NCBI RefSeq assembly: GCF_002943755.1
Contig: NZ_MQUB01000001.1
Location: forward strand, 372,001 to 436,000
DNA from: Aureitalea marina
Lineage (GTDB): Bacteria; Bacteroidota; Bacteroidia; Flavobacteriales; Flavobacteriaceae
DNA length: 64,000 nucleotides
Reading direction: 5' to 3'
In this document: positions 27,771-36,858 of the stretch, one piece after another
Position numbering within the stretch: the first letter of the stretch is position 1
How the letters are laid out: each line of letters begins with the position of its first letter
Notes under the pieces: generated by a model
The model's input: the letters and a program-made list of their open reading frames with translations, nothing else
What the model was told of the DNA's origin: nothing
The model's database searches: none
Program-made: the position numbers and the translations under genes

Positions 27771-28570
27771 GATATCCCTCGCTTGGCACGTTCTGCCTCG
27801 ATGATCTCATTGAAATCCCCATTTAATATCATAATGATACCGGCAATGATCACAAAGAAGATGTACAATGGGATCAACACCAAAAGGAACAATAAGATCT
27901 TGATCAACAATTGCCCGAAACTCAGATTAAACAGGCGCTTTAATACGTAGGAATAATAAACGATCTGCAGAGGCATTACCACGTAGGCTACAATAGGATA
28001 TATTGTACCGCTCCAGACAGTTGCAAAAGAAAGTATGGTAGTTAATATAGAAGCCTCCGAATAGGTGTAGATATTCAGGACCAGGTGTTCGGTATAATTG
28101 TATTGTTTGTTTTTGTAAAAGACAATCCGGGAGATCAGGGCCAGAATGGGGATGCTCGCAAAAAATAAGAGCGATTGGTATTCAACGATTACCTCGCTGA
28201 ACTCCATACTGGCTGCCAATTGGGTTTCGTCCGTATTAACTGCCGAAAAAACCTCTTTCATCAAATCGGGGAAGAATTTGTTCAAAACAAAATTGAACAA
28301 ACCGGCAAAAGAAACAGCCAGGGTAAAATATCCTATAGGATTGACATAGCGTTTTCGGACACCTTTGATAAATCCATCGATCACTACTTCTGGCTTCTTG
28401 ACCAGGTCCTTAAAAGTCTTGAGGAGTTTGTTGTCGTAGTTCAAGAATTCTTCTCCCAACTGTGACATCAGTCCTTTCGTCGTCAGCCGATTATGGATGA
28501 CCCTTGCTCCGCACTTGTGGCAATATTTTTCCGTCGGATCTAAATGATATCCACAATTCTTACAATCCAT
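27734..28570 (-). CDS. DUF3667 membrane protein with N-terminal zinc ribbon
   Basis: A 278-residue protein. The first 25 residues form a zinc ribbon (CKNCGYHLDPTEKYCHKCGA). A cytoplasmic helix region and about five membrane segments follow. This is the DUF3667/YckC-like arrangement common in Bacteroidota; function is unknown. Three bases downstream of cdaA on the same strand, so probably co-transcribed with it. The 3' end overlaps the ABC exporter gene by 37 bases. Confidence 0.85.
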   Translation of the reverse strand: MDCKNCGYHLDPTEKYCHKCGARVIHNRLTTKGLMSQLGEEFLNYDNKLLKTFKDLVKKPEVVIDGFIKGVRKRYVNPIGYFTLAVSFAGLFNFVLNKFFPDLMKEVFSAVNTDETQLAASMEFSEVIVEYQSLLFFASIPILALISRIVFYKNKQYNYTEHLVLNIYTYSEASILTTILSFATVWSGTIYPIVAYVVMPLQIVYYSYVLKRLFNLSFGQLLIKILLFLLVLIPLYIFFVIIAGIIMILNGDFNEIIEAERAKRGISYVISSARNWTS

Positions 28571-28572
28571 GG

Positions 28573-29349
28573 TTAAAAACTTAAATCGGTCTCTAGTTTG
28601 TGTGCCAACTCTTCGGTGTCTTCATAAAGCACAAAATCTCCCTCTTTAATGTAGGAGATCTGTCCACTTTCTTCGGATACAACCAGGCAGACGGCATCTG
28701 TTTTTTCGGTGATTCCTATCGCGGCTCTATGACGTAATCCGAACCGTTGTGGGATCCTCTTTTCGTTCGAGACAGGCAGGATTACACGAGTTGCAGCGAT
28801 CCAGTTGTCTTCTATAACCATGGCCCCGTCGTGCAGCGGGCTATTCTTGTAAAATATGCTTTCGATAATTGGCTGATTGACCTGGATCCGCATTTGATCC
28901 CCGGAATTCTTTACAAAATCCAAACTGTTGTTACGCCGGAACACGATCAAGGCTCCCAGGTGGTTACTGGCCATTCGATGACAGGCATTCAGTATGGCCT
29001 GAATGTCAGTGACGGCGATACTATCTTCTGAGATTAAACGGAATTGCTTGAGAAACTTACGTCTTGCCCTGAAATTGGTAGAACCCAACATCAGCAGGAA
29101 TTTGCGGATCTCTTGCTGAAACACCACGATCAACGCGAACATTCCCACTCCTAGGAATCCTCCTAAAATGGTAGACAGCAACTCCATTTCCAGGAGTTCT
29201 GTTAACTTCCAAATGGCGTAAAGGATAACGATCCCAACAAAGATGTTGATAGCAACAGTTCCTTTGACAAGTTTGTACATGTAGTACAACAAAAAAGCCA
29301 CCAGGACGATGTCAATAATGTCTATTACGCGGATATCGAGGAATTCCAA
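28573..29349 (-). CDS. cdaA: Membrane diadenylate cyclase CdaA
   Basis: Makes the second messenger c-di-AMP from two ATP. Three N-terminal membrane helices are followed by the DAC domain with the catalytic motifs HDGAMVIE (DGA) and LRHRAAIG (RHR). At 258 residues the length fits CdaA. No CdaR-like regulator lies beside it; instead folP is 26 bases upstream on the same strand, an order I remember as common in Bacteroidota. c-di-AMP usually controls potassium and osmolyte balance. Confidence 0.94.
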   Translation of the reverse strand: MEFLDIRVIDIIDIVLVAFLLYYMYKLVKGTVAINIFVGIVILYAIWKLTELLEMELLSTILGGFLGVGMFALIVVFQQEIRKFLLMLGSTNFRARRKFLKQFRLISEDSIAVTDIQAILNACHRMASNHLGALIVFRRNNSLDFVKNSGDQMRIQVNQPIIESIFYKNSPLHDGAMVIEDNWIAATRVILPVSNEKRIPQRFGLRHRAAIGITEKTDAVCLVVSEESGQISYIKEGDFVLYEDTEELAHKLETDLSF

Positions 29350-29375
29350 GGATTTGGGCTTTCGTCTAAATTAAG

Positions 29376-30221
29376 TTAAAAAATTCCATTTTCCCGCATA
29401 TTTATTCTAGCCGTGAGTTTAATGCATTCCACAGCCTCCTTTACGTCGTGCACGCGGAGGATATTTGCGCCTTTCATCAGGCAGATAGTATGAAGCACCG
29501 TACTGCCGTTAAGGGCCCCTTCCGGTGAGGTGCCAATTACCTTATTGATCATGGATTTACGGGATAAACCTACAAGTACCGGAACCTTTAAAGAATTGAA
29601 GAGTTCCAACTCACTGAGCAGTTCATAATTCTGTTCTAGGGTCTTGGCAAATCCGAAACCCGGATCTGCAATGATATCATTGATGCCCAATTGACGAGCT
29701 TCAGCGATCTGCTTGGAAAAAAAGAACAGCACATCCCGCGTTACTTGCTGGTATTGGGTCAAGGACTGCATATTCCTTGGATTACCCCTGGAATGCATCA
29801 TCACATAGGGGATTTGCAATTCAGCCACTGTTTGAAGCATCAATGGATCTGCTTGACCTCCGGAAATGTCATTGATCATGGCAGCGCCGGCTTCAACACA
29901 AACTCGTGCCACTTCTGCCCGAAAAGTATCCACCGAGATCAGGGCCTCAGGTATATTGTTTAGAATGGCCCGAATGGCCGGTAATACCCGTTCTAGTTCT
30001 TCGGTAGGGGGTACGTCATCGGCACCTGGTCGGCTACTGTAACCGCCCACGTCCAAAAAGGTCGCTCCTTCCTCTAACATGGTCCTGGCTTGGTGGAGGA
30101 TGCTGTCTATGTCCAAGGTGGTCCCACCATCGTAGAACGAGTCCGGAGTAACGTTGATTATCCCCATTACCTTGGGGGTTTGCAGGTCGATTAACTGCCC
30201 TTTACAATTGATGGTCATCAA
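29376..30221 (-). CDS. folP: Dihydropteroate synthase FolP
   Basis: Folate-pathway enzyme joining p-aminobenzoate to the pterin pyrophosphate; the target of sulfonamides. It is a TIM barrel of 281 residues with MGIINVTPDSFYDGG, DVGGYSSRPGA, VSVDTFRAEV/INDISGG-type segments, DPGFGFAKT and VGLSRKSMI. The start at 30221 has two adjacent methionines, and the second (30218) is equally possible. Divergent from the DUF1599 gene over 52 bases. Confidence 0.95.
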   Translation of the reverse strand: MMTINCKGQLIDLQTPKVMGIINVTPDSFYDGGTTLDIDSILHQARTMLEEGATFLDVGGYSSRPGADDVPPTEELERVLPAIRAILNNIPEALISVDTFRAEVARVCVEAGAAMINDISGGQADPLMLQTVAELQIPYVMMHSRGNPRNMQSLTQYQQVTRDVLFFFSKQIAEARQLGINDIIADPGFGFAKTLEQNYELLSELELFNSLKVPVLVGLSRKSMINKVIGTSPEGALNGSTVLHTICLMKGANILRVHDVKEAVECIKLTARINMRENGIF

Positions 30222-30273
30222 TTTTTTAAATTGATTTATTTACGCGAAATTTACGCAAAATCCATTTGTTCTC

Positions 30274-30816
30274 ATGTCCCACACCCTCGAGCAGTACGAT
30301 GCCGTTATCGATGGATGCCGTTCCCTTTTTATCAAGAAAATGTCCGATTACGGAAGTGCCTGGAGAATTCTGCGTCTTCCGTCATTGACCGATCAGATCT
30401 TCATCAAGGCTCAGCGCATTCGAAGTCTCCAGCAACAGCAGGAGCGTAAGATCGATGAAGGAGAGCAGAGTGAATTCATAGGGATCGTAAACTATTCTGT
30501 CATGGCCCTGATCCAATTAGAATTAGGAGTGACGGAACAACCCGACCTTGATGTAGATGCAGCCATTGAACATTACGACAAGCACATTAGCCAGACCCGC
30601 CAATTAATGCTGGACAAGAATCACGATTACGGTGAGGCTTGGAGAGATATGCGCGTTAGTTCGCTGACCGATCTGATCCTTCAGAAAATTCTCCGGGTTA
30701 AGCAAATTGAGGATAACCAAGGCAAGACCTTGGTGAGCGAAGGCGTGGACGCTAATTACCAAGACATGATCAACTACTCGGTCTTTGCCATGATCCATCT
30801 AACCGAACAGGGATAG
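30274..30816 (+). CDS. DUF1599 protein with two tandem copies of the domain
   Basis: A 180-residue soluble protein made of two related halves. The first carries FIKKMSDYGSAWRILRLPSL followed by TDQIFIKAQRI, the second MLDKNHDYGEAWRDMRVSSL followed by TDLILQKILRV. Each is followed by an E-G-x(5-6)-D/E-x-I-N-Y-S-V-x-A-x-I segment. The fold resembles nucleotide pyrophosphohydrolase-like helical domains, which is an inference. First gene of a six-gene plus-strand string. Confidence 0.85.
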   Translation: MSHTLEQYDAVIDGCRSLFIKKMSDYGSAWRILRLPSLTDQIFIKAQRIRSLQQQQERKIDEGEQSEFIGIVNYSVMALIQLELGVTEQPDLDVDAAIEHYDKHISQTRQLMLDKNHDYGEAWRDMRVSSLTDLILQKILRVKQIEDNQGKTLVSEGVDANYQDMINYSVFAMIHLTEQG

Positions 30817-30821
30817 TATTT

Positions 30822-31922
30822 ATGAGAATAGCCGTGGGAATTTGTCGCATCGTGGTTGGCGTACTTTTTATCATCAGTGGTCTGATCAAACTAAACGATC
30901 CGGTAGGCTTCTCCTTTAAGTTAGAGGAGTATTTCTCGGCCGAAGTCCTGAATATGGAATGGCTTATTCCCTACGCCCTTTTATTGGCGGTCATCGTGGT
31001 CATCGCCGAGGTGATGCTGGGGGTTATGATCGTTCTTGGATATGCCGTTAGACTGACCCTGTGGAGCCTGTTGTTAATGATCGTATTCTTCACTTTCTTG
31101 ACCTTTTACTCCGCGTATTTCAACAAAGTGACGGATTGCGGGTGCTTTGGAGATGCCCTGAAACTGACACCTTGGGAATCTTTCTGGAAAGATGTGATCC
31201 TGTTGGCCTTGATCCTGTTCCTGATATATGGCAGGAAGTATATTCAACCATTCTTTACGGTGAACATCCGCAGCATACTGGTCTTTGCATCCCTTGTTGG
31301 TTGCCTGGGATTAGCCTATCATGTTTTGGAGCACTTGCCTGTGGTCGATTTTCGTCCATACAAGATCGGAGCCAATATTCCGGAAGGTATGTCAATCCCT
31401 CCCGGTGCACCAGAACCCGTGTTTGAATATCGTTGGCTTTTTACTCAAAATGGGGAGGAAGAGACGGTGGTGACCAATGGTGATTACCCGTCCCATCCGG
31501 GCGAACTACTGGAGGTGAAAACCAAAGAGATACAAGCCGGTTACGAACCTCCCATCCACGATTTTTCCATGGAACGAAATGGGGAGGATCATACGGAGCA
31601 ATTGATGCAGGTTCCGCGCATGCTAGTCATCATAGCCTATAACTTGGAGAACACCGAAATGGAGGGTTATTATGGGGTTCGACAGCTGGTCCAGCAGGCC
31701 AGATCAAAAGGGGTAAGAGTGATTGGAATGTCTGCTTCCAGTCAGGATGAGACCACGGCCTTTAGCCAGCAAAATTCCTTAGAACTGGACTTTTATTTTT
31801 GCGATCAAACTACCTTGAAGACCATTGTTCGCAGCAACCCGGGAATCCTGGAGATAAGAAATGGGACCATTACTCAAAAGCTGCACTGGAACGACGCGGC
31901 CAAATTTCAATTAGAACCGTAG
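30822..31922 (+). CDS. BT_3928-like DoxX/MauE-type membrane protein
   Basis: A 366-residue protein. The first half holds about four membrane helices of the DoxX/MauE type with GVLFIISGLIKLNDPVGF and DCGCFGDALKLT. The C-terminal 190 residues face the periplasm and resemble a degenerate thioredoxin-like domain, without a CxxC. In Bacteroidota it is annotated as a BT_3928 family protein of unknown function. Five bases after DUF1599, 3 bases before the permease gene. Confidence 0.82.
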   Translation: MRIAVGICRIVVGVLFIISGLIKLNDPVGFSFKLEEYFSAEVLNMEWLIPYALLLAVIVVIAEVMLGVMIVLGYAVRLTLWSLLLMIVFFTFLTFYSAYFNKVTDCGCFGDALKLTPWESFWKDVILLALILFLIYGRKYIQPFFTVNIRSILVFASLVGCLGLAYHVLEHLPVVDFRPYKIGANIPEGMSIPPGAPEPVFEYRWLFTQNGEEETVVTNGDYPSHPGELLEVKTKEIQAGYEPPIHDFSMERNGEDHTEQLMQVPRMLVIIAYNLENTEMEGYYGVRQLVQQARSKGVRVIGMSASSQDETTAFSQQNSLELDFYFCDQTTLKTIVRSNPGILEIRNGTITQKLHWNDAAKFQLEP

Positions 31923-31925
31923 ATC

Positions 31926-32999
31926 GTGCTGGGTTATTTTCTGAAAAAGACGGCCTATGCCTTGTTGACACTCTTCGGTGTTGTAACTGTCATCTTTCTG
32001 CTCTTTACTCTCCTGCCAGGCGATCCCGCGCGCATGATGTTAGGGCAGAATGAGAACGAAGAGCAACTCGCAGTTGTCAAGAAGAAATATGGGTTTGACC
32101 AACCGATACATAAGCAATATGCCTATTACCTGAATGATCTGGCCCCGCTCTCGTTTCATAGTGTGGACTCGGATGATTACACCTACTTCGATGAAAACAA
32201 GTATACGGGTATAGTGTTTGGTCAGATCGGAAATACTGATATTGCGGTTAAAACACCTTATTTGCGGGAGTCCTTTCAGAAGAACGGCAAGGCTGTGACT
32301 CAGGTGATCGCTGAGACCTTACCAAATACGGTGATATTAGCCGTTTCCGCCATCAGTATTGCATTAATCCTTGGAATTTTGATGGGGATAGTCTCGGTCA
32401 TCTTCAAGGACGGCTGGATAGATCGTTCCATACAGCTGATCAGCACCTTGGGCATGAGTGTTCCGTCCTTTTTCAGCGCCATTGTATTTGCCTGGATCTT
32501 TGGGTATTTGCTGCAGGAATACACCCACTTGAATATGACTGGCTCTTGGTACGAAGTTGATGATTTTGGCCGGGGTACTTATGTTTCCTGGAAGAACCTT
32601 ATTTTGCCGGCCATTGTTCTAGGAATTCGCCCTTTGGCTGTGGTCAGTCAGTTAATGCGGAATTCACTGCTGGAAGTATTGGGTCAGGATTATATCCGGA
32701 CAGCCCGGGCGAAGGGATTGAAGTTTATTACCATTATCCGTAAACACGCCTTGAAAAATGCGCTCAATCCGGTGGTAACGGCCGTTTCTGGTTGGTTTGC
32801 ATCCATGTTGGCGGGAGCGGTATTCGTAGAATATATCTTTGGTTGGAACGGATTGGGAAAAGAGATAGTGGATGCCTTGAATACCTTGGATCTTCCGATA
32901 ATCATGGGAGCAGTCCTGGTGATAGCCACCCTCTTTATTTTGATTAATATATTTGTTGATCTGATCTATGGATGGTTAGATCCGAAAATTAGAAACTAA
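31926..32999 (+). CDS. DppB/OppB-type ABC transporter permease
   Basis: Inner-membrane permease of 357 residues of the dipeptide/oligopeptide/nickel importer type. TM1 with FTLLPGDPARMMLG is followed by a periplasmic loop of about 90 residues, longer than usual, then five helices and the coupling loop RTARAKGL plus HALKNALNPVVT. The start is GTG at 31926. No DppC, binding protein or ATPase gene is in the window, so partners must be elsewhere. tpiA begins 4 bases after its stop codon. Confidence 0.9.
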   Translation: MLGYFLKKTAYALLTLFGVVTVIFLLFTLLPGDPARMMLGQNENEEQLAVVKKKYGFDQPIHKQYAYYLNDLAPLSFHSVDSDDYTYFDENKYTGIVFGQIGNTDIAVKTPYLRESFQKNGKAVTQVIAETLPNTVILAVSAISIALILGILMGIVSVIFKDGWIDRSIQLISTLGMSVPSFFSAIVFAWIFGYLLQEYTHLNMTGSWYEVDDFGRGTYVSWKNLILPAIVLGIRPLAVVSQLMRNSLLEVLGQDYIRTARAKGLKFITIIRKHALKNALNPVVTAVSGWFASMLAGAVFVEYIFGWNGLGKEIVDALNTLDLPIIMGAVLVIATLFILINIFVDLIYGWLDPKIRN

Positions 33000-33003
33000 G
33001 TTT

Positions 33004-33750
33004 ATGAGAAAGAAAATTGTTGCAGGAAATTGGAAAATGAATAATGACCTTCAGGAAACCCGATCTTTATTAGAGGCCTTAACTTCTGAAGATCTCCCAT
33101 CTGAAGTAGAGGTGATGGTTGCCCCTTCATTTACAAACTTAAATGAAGCTGTTGGGTTAACTGATAAGACTGCAATAGTGGTTGCCGCTCAAAACATGCA
33201 TCAATCCGATAAAGGAGCCTTTACTGGCGAAGTTTCAGCCGGCATGCTGAAAAGCATTGGTGTGGAAACGGTGATCATCGGACACAGCGAGCGTCGAGCT
33301 TATTTTGGAGAGTCGGATCGTATTCTGGCCGAGAAAGTTCGGGCGGCATTGGTTAACGGTATGCGCGTAATCTTTTGCTTCGGAGAAACCTTGGCGGACC
33401 GCAAGCACGGAGAACATTTTGAAACCGTTAAAACCCAATTGACACGGGGCCTTTTTCAGATCGAGCCGGGGCAATGGAAGCAGATCGTACTGGCCTACGA
33501 ACCTGTATGGGCCATTGGAACTGGTGAGACTGCTTCTCCCCAGCAGGCGCAGGAAATGCACGCTTATATCAGGGAAACAATAGCCGATGCCTTCAATGGA
33601 GAGATTGCCGAGAGCGTTTCCATACTTTACGGGGGTAGTGTAAAACCCGGAAATGCATCAGAGATCTTCGGTCAAATTGACGTGGATGGAGGCCTCATTG
33701 GAGGAGCATCTCTTAAGGCAGAAGACTTCTTGGCCATTATCAATGCCTGA
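33004..33750 (+). CDS. tpiA: Triosephosphate isomerase
   Basis: Glycolytic enzyme that interconverts dihydroxyacetone phosphate and glyceraldehyde 3-phosphate. The 248 residues contain the substrate lysine in GNWKMNN, the electrophilic histidine in IIGHSERR, the catalytic glutamate in AYEPVWAIGTG and the phosphate loop YGGSVKPGN. Sits in a tight string with the permease upstream and prmA 2 bases downstream. Confidence 0.97.
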   Translation: MRKKIVAGNWKMNNDLQETRSLLEALTSEDLPSEVEVMVAPSFTNLNEAVGLTDKTAIVVAAQNMHQSDKGAFTGEVSAGMLKSIGVETVIIGHSERRAYFGESDRILAEKVRAALVNGMRVIFCFGETLADRKHGEHFETVKTQLTRGLFQIEPGQWKQIVLAYEPVWAIGTGETASPQQAQEMHAYIRETIADAFNGEIAESVSILYGGSVKPGNASEIFGQIDVDGGLIGGASLKAEDFLAIINA

Positions 33751-33752
33751 TC

Positions 33753-34595
33753 GTGGCCGTTCCCTATGTAGAGATCGATCTTATAATTGAACCGGTAGAA
33801 CCGGGACGAGAGATTTTATTGGCTCATTTGGGTCAATACGGTTTTGAGAGTTTTAAGGATACCGAAAGGGGTCTGCTGGCTTATATCCCGGAGTCCGACC
33901 TACAAGTTGGATGGACTGATACCATAGCGATACTCGAAACCCTCAACTTCCGGGTAAGTTACCGACAAAAGCGAATCGAACCGGAGAATTGGAACGCACA
34001 ATGGGAGTCCAATTTCGAACCCATAGTGGTAGATGATCTTTGCCAGGTCCGGGCTCCGTTTCACACTTCTGACGACTTACCCTATGAAATTCTCATTGAA
34101 CCAAAAATGTCCTTTGGGACAGGGCACCATGAGACCACCCATATGATGCTTTCTTTTATTTTGGAAAATGACTTCGACGGAAAACGGGTCTTGGATATGG
34201 GGTGCGGAACTTCTGTCTTAGGCATATTAGCTGCCATGAGAGGAGCTTCGGCAGTCATTGGGGTGGATATCGATCCCTGGTGTGTAGAGAACTCCCAGGA
34301 AAATATTGAAGCCAATCAGATCAATGAAATGAAGGCCCTCCAAGGCGGTGCCGATGTGTTGTCCGATCTCGGATATTTTGATAGTATCCTGGCCAATATC
34401 AACCGCAATATTTTGTTATCAGACATGGAGCAATATCTGCGTGTACTGAGAAGGCCACATGGCCAGTTATTTCTCAGCGGATTTTACCTTCAGGATTTGG
34501 ACGTATTAAAAAAGGCGTGCAACAAGCACGATATGGAATTCATTGAGCATAAGGAGCGCAACAATTGGGTTGCGGCTAAATTTGTATTTTTATAG
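33753..34595 (+). CDS. prmA: Ribosomal protein L11 methyltransferase
   Basis: SAM-dependent enzyme of 280 residues that trimethylates ribosomal protein L11. The N-terminal substrate domain precedes the Rossmann domain with MSFGTGHHETTHMML, VLDMGCGTSVLGI, IGVDIDPWCVENS and ILANINRNIL. The start is GTG at 33753 (VAVPYVEID), 2 bases after the tpiA stop codon. clpS follows after 9 bases. Confidence 0.95.
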   Translation: MAVPYVEIDLIIEPVEPGREILLAHLGQYGFESFKDTERGLLAYIPESDLQVGWTDTIAILETLNFRVSYRQKRIEPENWNAQWESNFEPIVVDDLCQVRAPFHTSDDLPYEILIEPKMSFGTGHHETTHMMLSFILENDFDGKRVLDMGCGTSVLGILAAMRGASAVIGVDIDPWCVENSQENIEANQINEMKALQGGADVLSDLGYFDSILANINRNILLSDMEQYLRVLRRPHGQLFLSGFYLQDLDVLKKACNKHDMEFIEHKERNNWVAAKFVFL

Positions 34596-34604
34596 GAAGG
34601 CGTT

Positions 34605-34886
34605 ATGTGGATAAGCACCAAAGAACGGACGGAAGAGGAGTTACTGCTGGAAGAGGAAACTGTCCAGGAGAATGAATTGGTATTGTACAACGATGATGTC
34701 AACACCTTCGATCACGTCATTGAAACCTTAATAGCCACCTGCGATCACACTCCGGAACAGGCCGAACAATGCTCTTTGATTGTTCACTTTAAAGGCAAGT
34801 GCACGGTGAAGACCGGGCCTTTTGATGATCTGAAACCCCGCTGTACCAAATTGCACCAGGCAGGCCTCAGCGCGGAAATTCATTAA
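34605..34886 (+). CDS. clpS: ClpS, adaptor of the Clp protease
   Basis: Small adaptor of 93 residues that delivers N-degron substrates to ClpAP. The N-terminal tail is disordered and acidic; the folded part has LVLYNDDVNTFDHVI with the Asn-Asp substrate pocket, and ends with a TKLHQAGLSAEI strand. Last gene of the plus-strand string; its end overlaps the convergent MFS gene by 4 bases. Confidence 0.93.
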   Translation: MWISTKERTEEELLLEEETVQENELVLYNDDVNTFDHVIETLIATCDHTPEQAEQCSLIVHFKGKCTVKTGPFDDLKPRCTKLHQAGLSAEIH

Positions 34887-36061
34887 GATCCCATTCTGCG
34901 CAGACACCAAAGGCCTAGTATAGGGCCCGCCACCAAGGGAAATAACCAAAACTCGAAACTCCATCGAATACTTATCCAGTTGATCAGTTGAATACTGACA
35001 ATGGTCAGAGCGAAACCTATTCCGTTGACCAGGGTTAGGGCAGTACCTTTTAGATCCGGGTTGGCATTTTTGGCCACCAGGCTGGAGAACATAGGAGAGT
35101 CTGGAATGACTGCCACACCCCAGAATATTAAGAGTATCAATGCAGGCCAAAGCGCAGATAGCCCAAAGATCAAGGGAGACAATAAACAACAAAGTCCTGA
35201 AAGACTCAGGGCTATAAAGGCCATTTTTCTAATGCCATATCGAGGTGATCCCAGTCCGGCCAGAACGCATCCTATACTCCCGATAGCGATAATTCCAAAA
35301 CTCCAGAGAGAGGGATTAGGCAGACTGGTTTCTGTAGATCGAGCCATGTGGAGCATAACTACAGGGGCGAAGGTCCAAAAAGCGTAAAGCTCCCACATAT
35401 GTCCGAAGTATCCAAAGGCGGCATATTTGAATTCCGACTGCTTGAACAGCGCAAACATAGCCCTGGGACGAAAACCCCTTCCGGCTTGGCGGTGAGGGCC
35501 GTCACCAACAAATATCAATACGACTAGTCCTCCCAGGGCCGCGATAAGGCTAATACTCCAGATTACGTTCCTGAAGTCGGGATTCCAATTCACACCCTCG
35601 ACCAAGTGTGGGAAGGCCGTGCCTAGTACAAGGGCACCCACAAGGAATCCCAGGGAGCGCCCCAAGTTTTTATCAAAATGATCTGCGGCGATCTTCATGC
35701 CCACTGGGTAGATACCTGCTAGAAAGAAGCCCGTTAAAAATCGGAACGCCAAAAGAGACTCCAATGTATTGTCCACCCAATTCAATCCCAGATTGGCCAT
35801 CGCGCCAAGCAAAGCTGAAACAAAGAATACCCTGCTGGGTGAGAACCGATCTGAAAAGGAGTACCAGGCGAAGATCAGTGTCCCGCCGATAAAGCCTAGC
35901 TGAACCGTCGAGGTCAGGTGGCCAAGGGCCGTCTCGCTGAGACCGTAGGCCTCCGAAATAGGACCGATAACCGCGTTGCTGGCAAACCAAAGTGAGGTGC
36001 AGCAAAACTGGGCAAGGACGATGGTCCATAAAACGGCCGGAGAGGCGGGCTTGAATTTCAT
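34883..36061 (-). CDS. Major facilitator superfamily transporter
   Basis: Secondary transporter of 392 residues with twelve hydrophobic segments. The loop between helices 2 and 3 has SFSDRFSPSRVF in place of the usual GxLaDrxGrr motif A. The overall look is of the CynX/NimT or YfcJ-like groups, but the substrate is unknown. Overlaps the upstream lipoprotein gene by one base, so the two are one transcript. Confidence 0.85.
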   Translation of the reverse strand: MKFKPASPAVLWTIVLAQFCCTSLWFASNAVIGPISEAYGLSETALGHLTSTVQLGFIGGTLIFAWYSFSDRFSPSRVFFVSALLGAMANLGLNWVDNTLESLLAFRFLTGFFLAGIYPVGMKIAADHFDKNLGRSLGFLVGALVLGTAFPHLVEGVNWNPDFRNVIWSISLIAALGGLVVLIFVGDGPHRQAGRGFRPRAMFALFKQSEFKYAAFGYFGHMWELYAFWTFAPVVMLHMARSTETSLPNPSLWSFGIIAIGSIGCVLAGLGSPRYGIRKMAFIALSLSGLCCLLSPLIFGLSALWPALILLIFWGVAVIPDSPMFSSLVAKNANPDLKGTALTLVNGIGFALTIVSIQLINWISIRWSFEFWLFPLVAGPILGLWCLRRMGS

Positions 36062-36522
36062 TATTGCTGTATTAGTTCCAGATCAACTACTTTGAATTCA
36101 CTACCATAATTGCTCAACCAAACTTTGCTTTTCATCCGGCCATCTTTATCCAATCTGAGAAGAAAAGTCAGTTCTTTCTCGGGAATGGGATCGTTGGGAA
36201 ATAATTTGTTCACAGAAGCGGTAAACTCCAACTCTGCCGGTCGAATTCGCGATCCCGATTTGATCTTTATGATTGAGACTGCGGTAAGTTGAGACTGACC
36301 AAACTGACCCCTGACGGAGTCTTCTTGGATCTGCAAGTGCAGCTCGGCCTCACCCATGTAATAGAGATATCGCCAAGGACGAGGTTCCCATCTCAAGGTT
36401 ATCTCCTGGGGAGTGCTTTTCCAATTTCCTTTAAATGTACCTAAGTTGGTAGACCGGCTACAACTCAATAATAAGATGGCGATTAGGCATATACCTAATC
36501 CATATGGTCGATTGAACAGCAT
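36061..36522 (-). CDS. Putative lipoprotein of unknown function
   Basis: A 153-residue protein with a signal peptide ending in a lipobox (LLLSC, cysteine 21). The mature part is beta-rich, with TFKGNWKSTPQEITLRW and paired charged strands near the C-terminus (LTFLLRLDKDGRMKSKVWL). I do not recognise the family. Coupled to the MFS gene by a one-base overlap. Confidence 0.7.
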   Translation of the reverse strand: MLFNRPYGLGICLIAILLLSCSRSTNLGTFKGNWKSTPQEITLRWEPRPWRYLYYMGEAELHLQIQEDSVRGQFGQSQLTAVSIIKIKSGSRIRPAELEFTASVNKLFPNDPIPEKELTFLLRLDKDGRMKSKVWLSNYGSEFKVVDLELIQQ

Positions 36523-36599
36523 GACACGACAAAAATAGCATTATCGTCTCAGCCTTTCACCAAGGACGAATAGAGAATCCAACCGATAAGCTATCTATC

Positions 36600-36743
36600 T
36601 TAGCAGAAGGTTAGATCTACCTCCTCCAGGGGATCAAATCGCTTCAGAAAGCTTCCTTTTTCATTGGTGTCAATTGCTGAATGAGTTCTTTTGAACTGGC
36701 TGAAGAACGATCTGATGGACGAAAGGAAATTCAACTGTTTCAT
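36600..36743 (-). CDS. Possible 47-residue hydrophilic protein
   Basis: A short frame from ATG at 36743 reads MKQLNFLSSIRSFFSQFKRT and ends EEVDLTFC. A TAnnTTTG-type box (TACATTTG on the minus strand, 36795-36788) lies 44 bases upstream, which is a point in favour of a real transcript. The first 18 residues could form an amphipathic helix. No family recognised, and no ribosome-binding site stands out, so this is tentative. The flanking spaces (36523-36599 and 36744-36810) hold nothing else I can name. Confidence 0.35.
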   Translation of the reverse strand: MKQLNFLSSIRSFFSQFKRTHSAIDTNEKGSFLKRFDPLEEVDLTFC

Positions 36744-36807
36744 GGTGACTTGTTTTAACACAATTACAATACCTATTGCAACTGTATCAAATGTAGACCG
36801 CTTACCA

Positions 36808-36837
36808 CAAAAAAAGGCCGACACAGCGTGTCGGCCT
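36808..36837 (-). terminator. Intrinsic terminator of the stress-cluster operon
   Basis: Perfect 10-bp stem AGGCCGACAC / GTGTCGGCCT with a 3-base loop (36815-36837). On the minus strand it is followed by a run of seven T, 22 bases after the stop codon of the beta-barrel-like gene. Confidence 0.92.
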
Positions 36838-36858
36838 GATCAATATCATATCCAAAAA

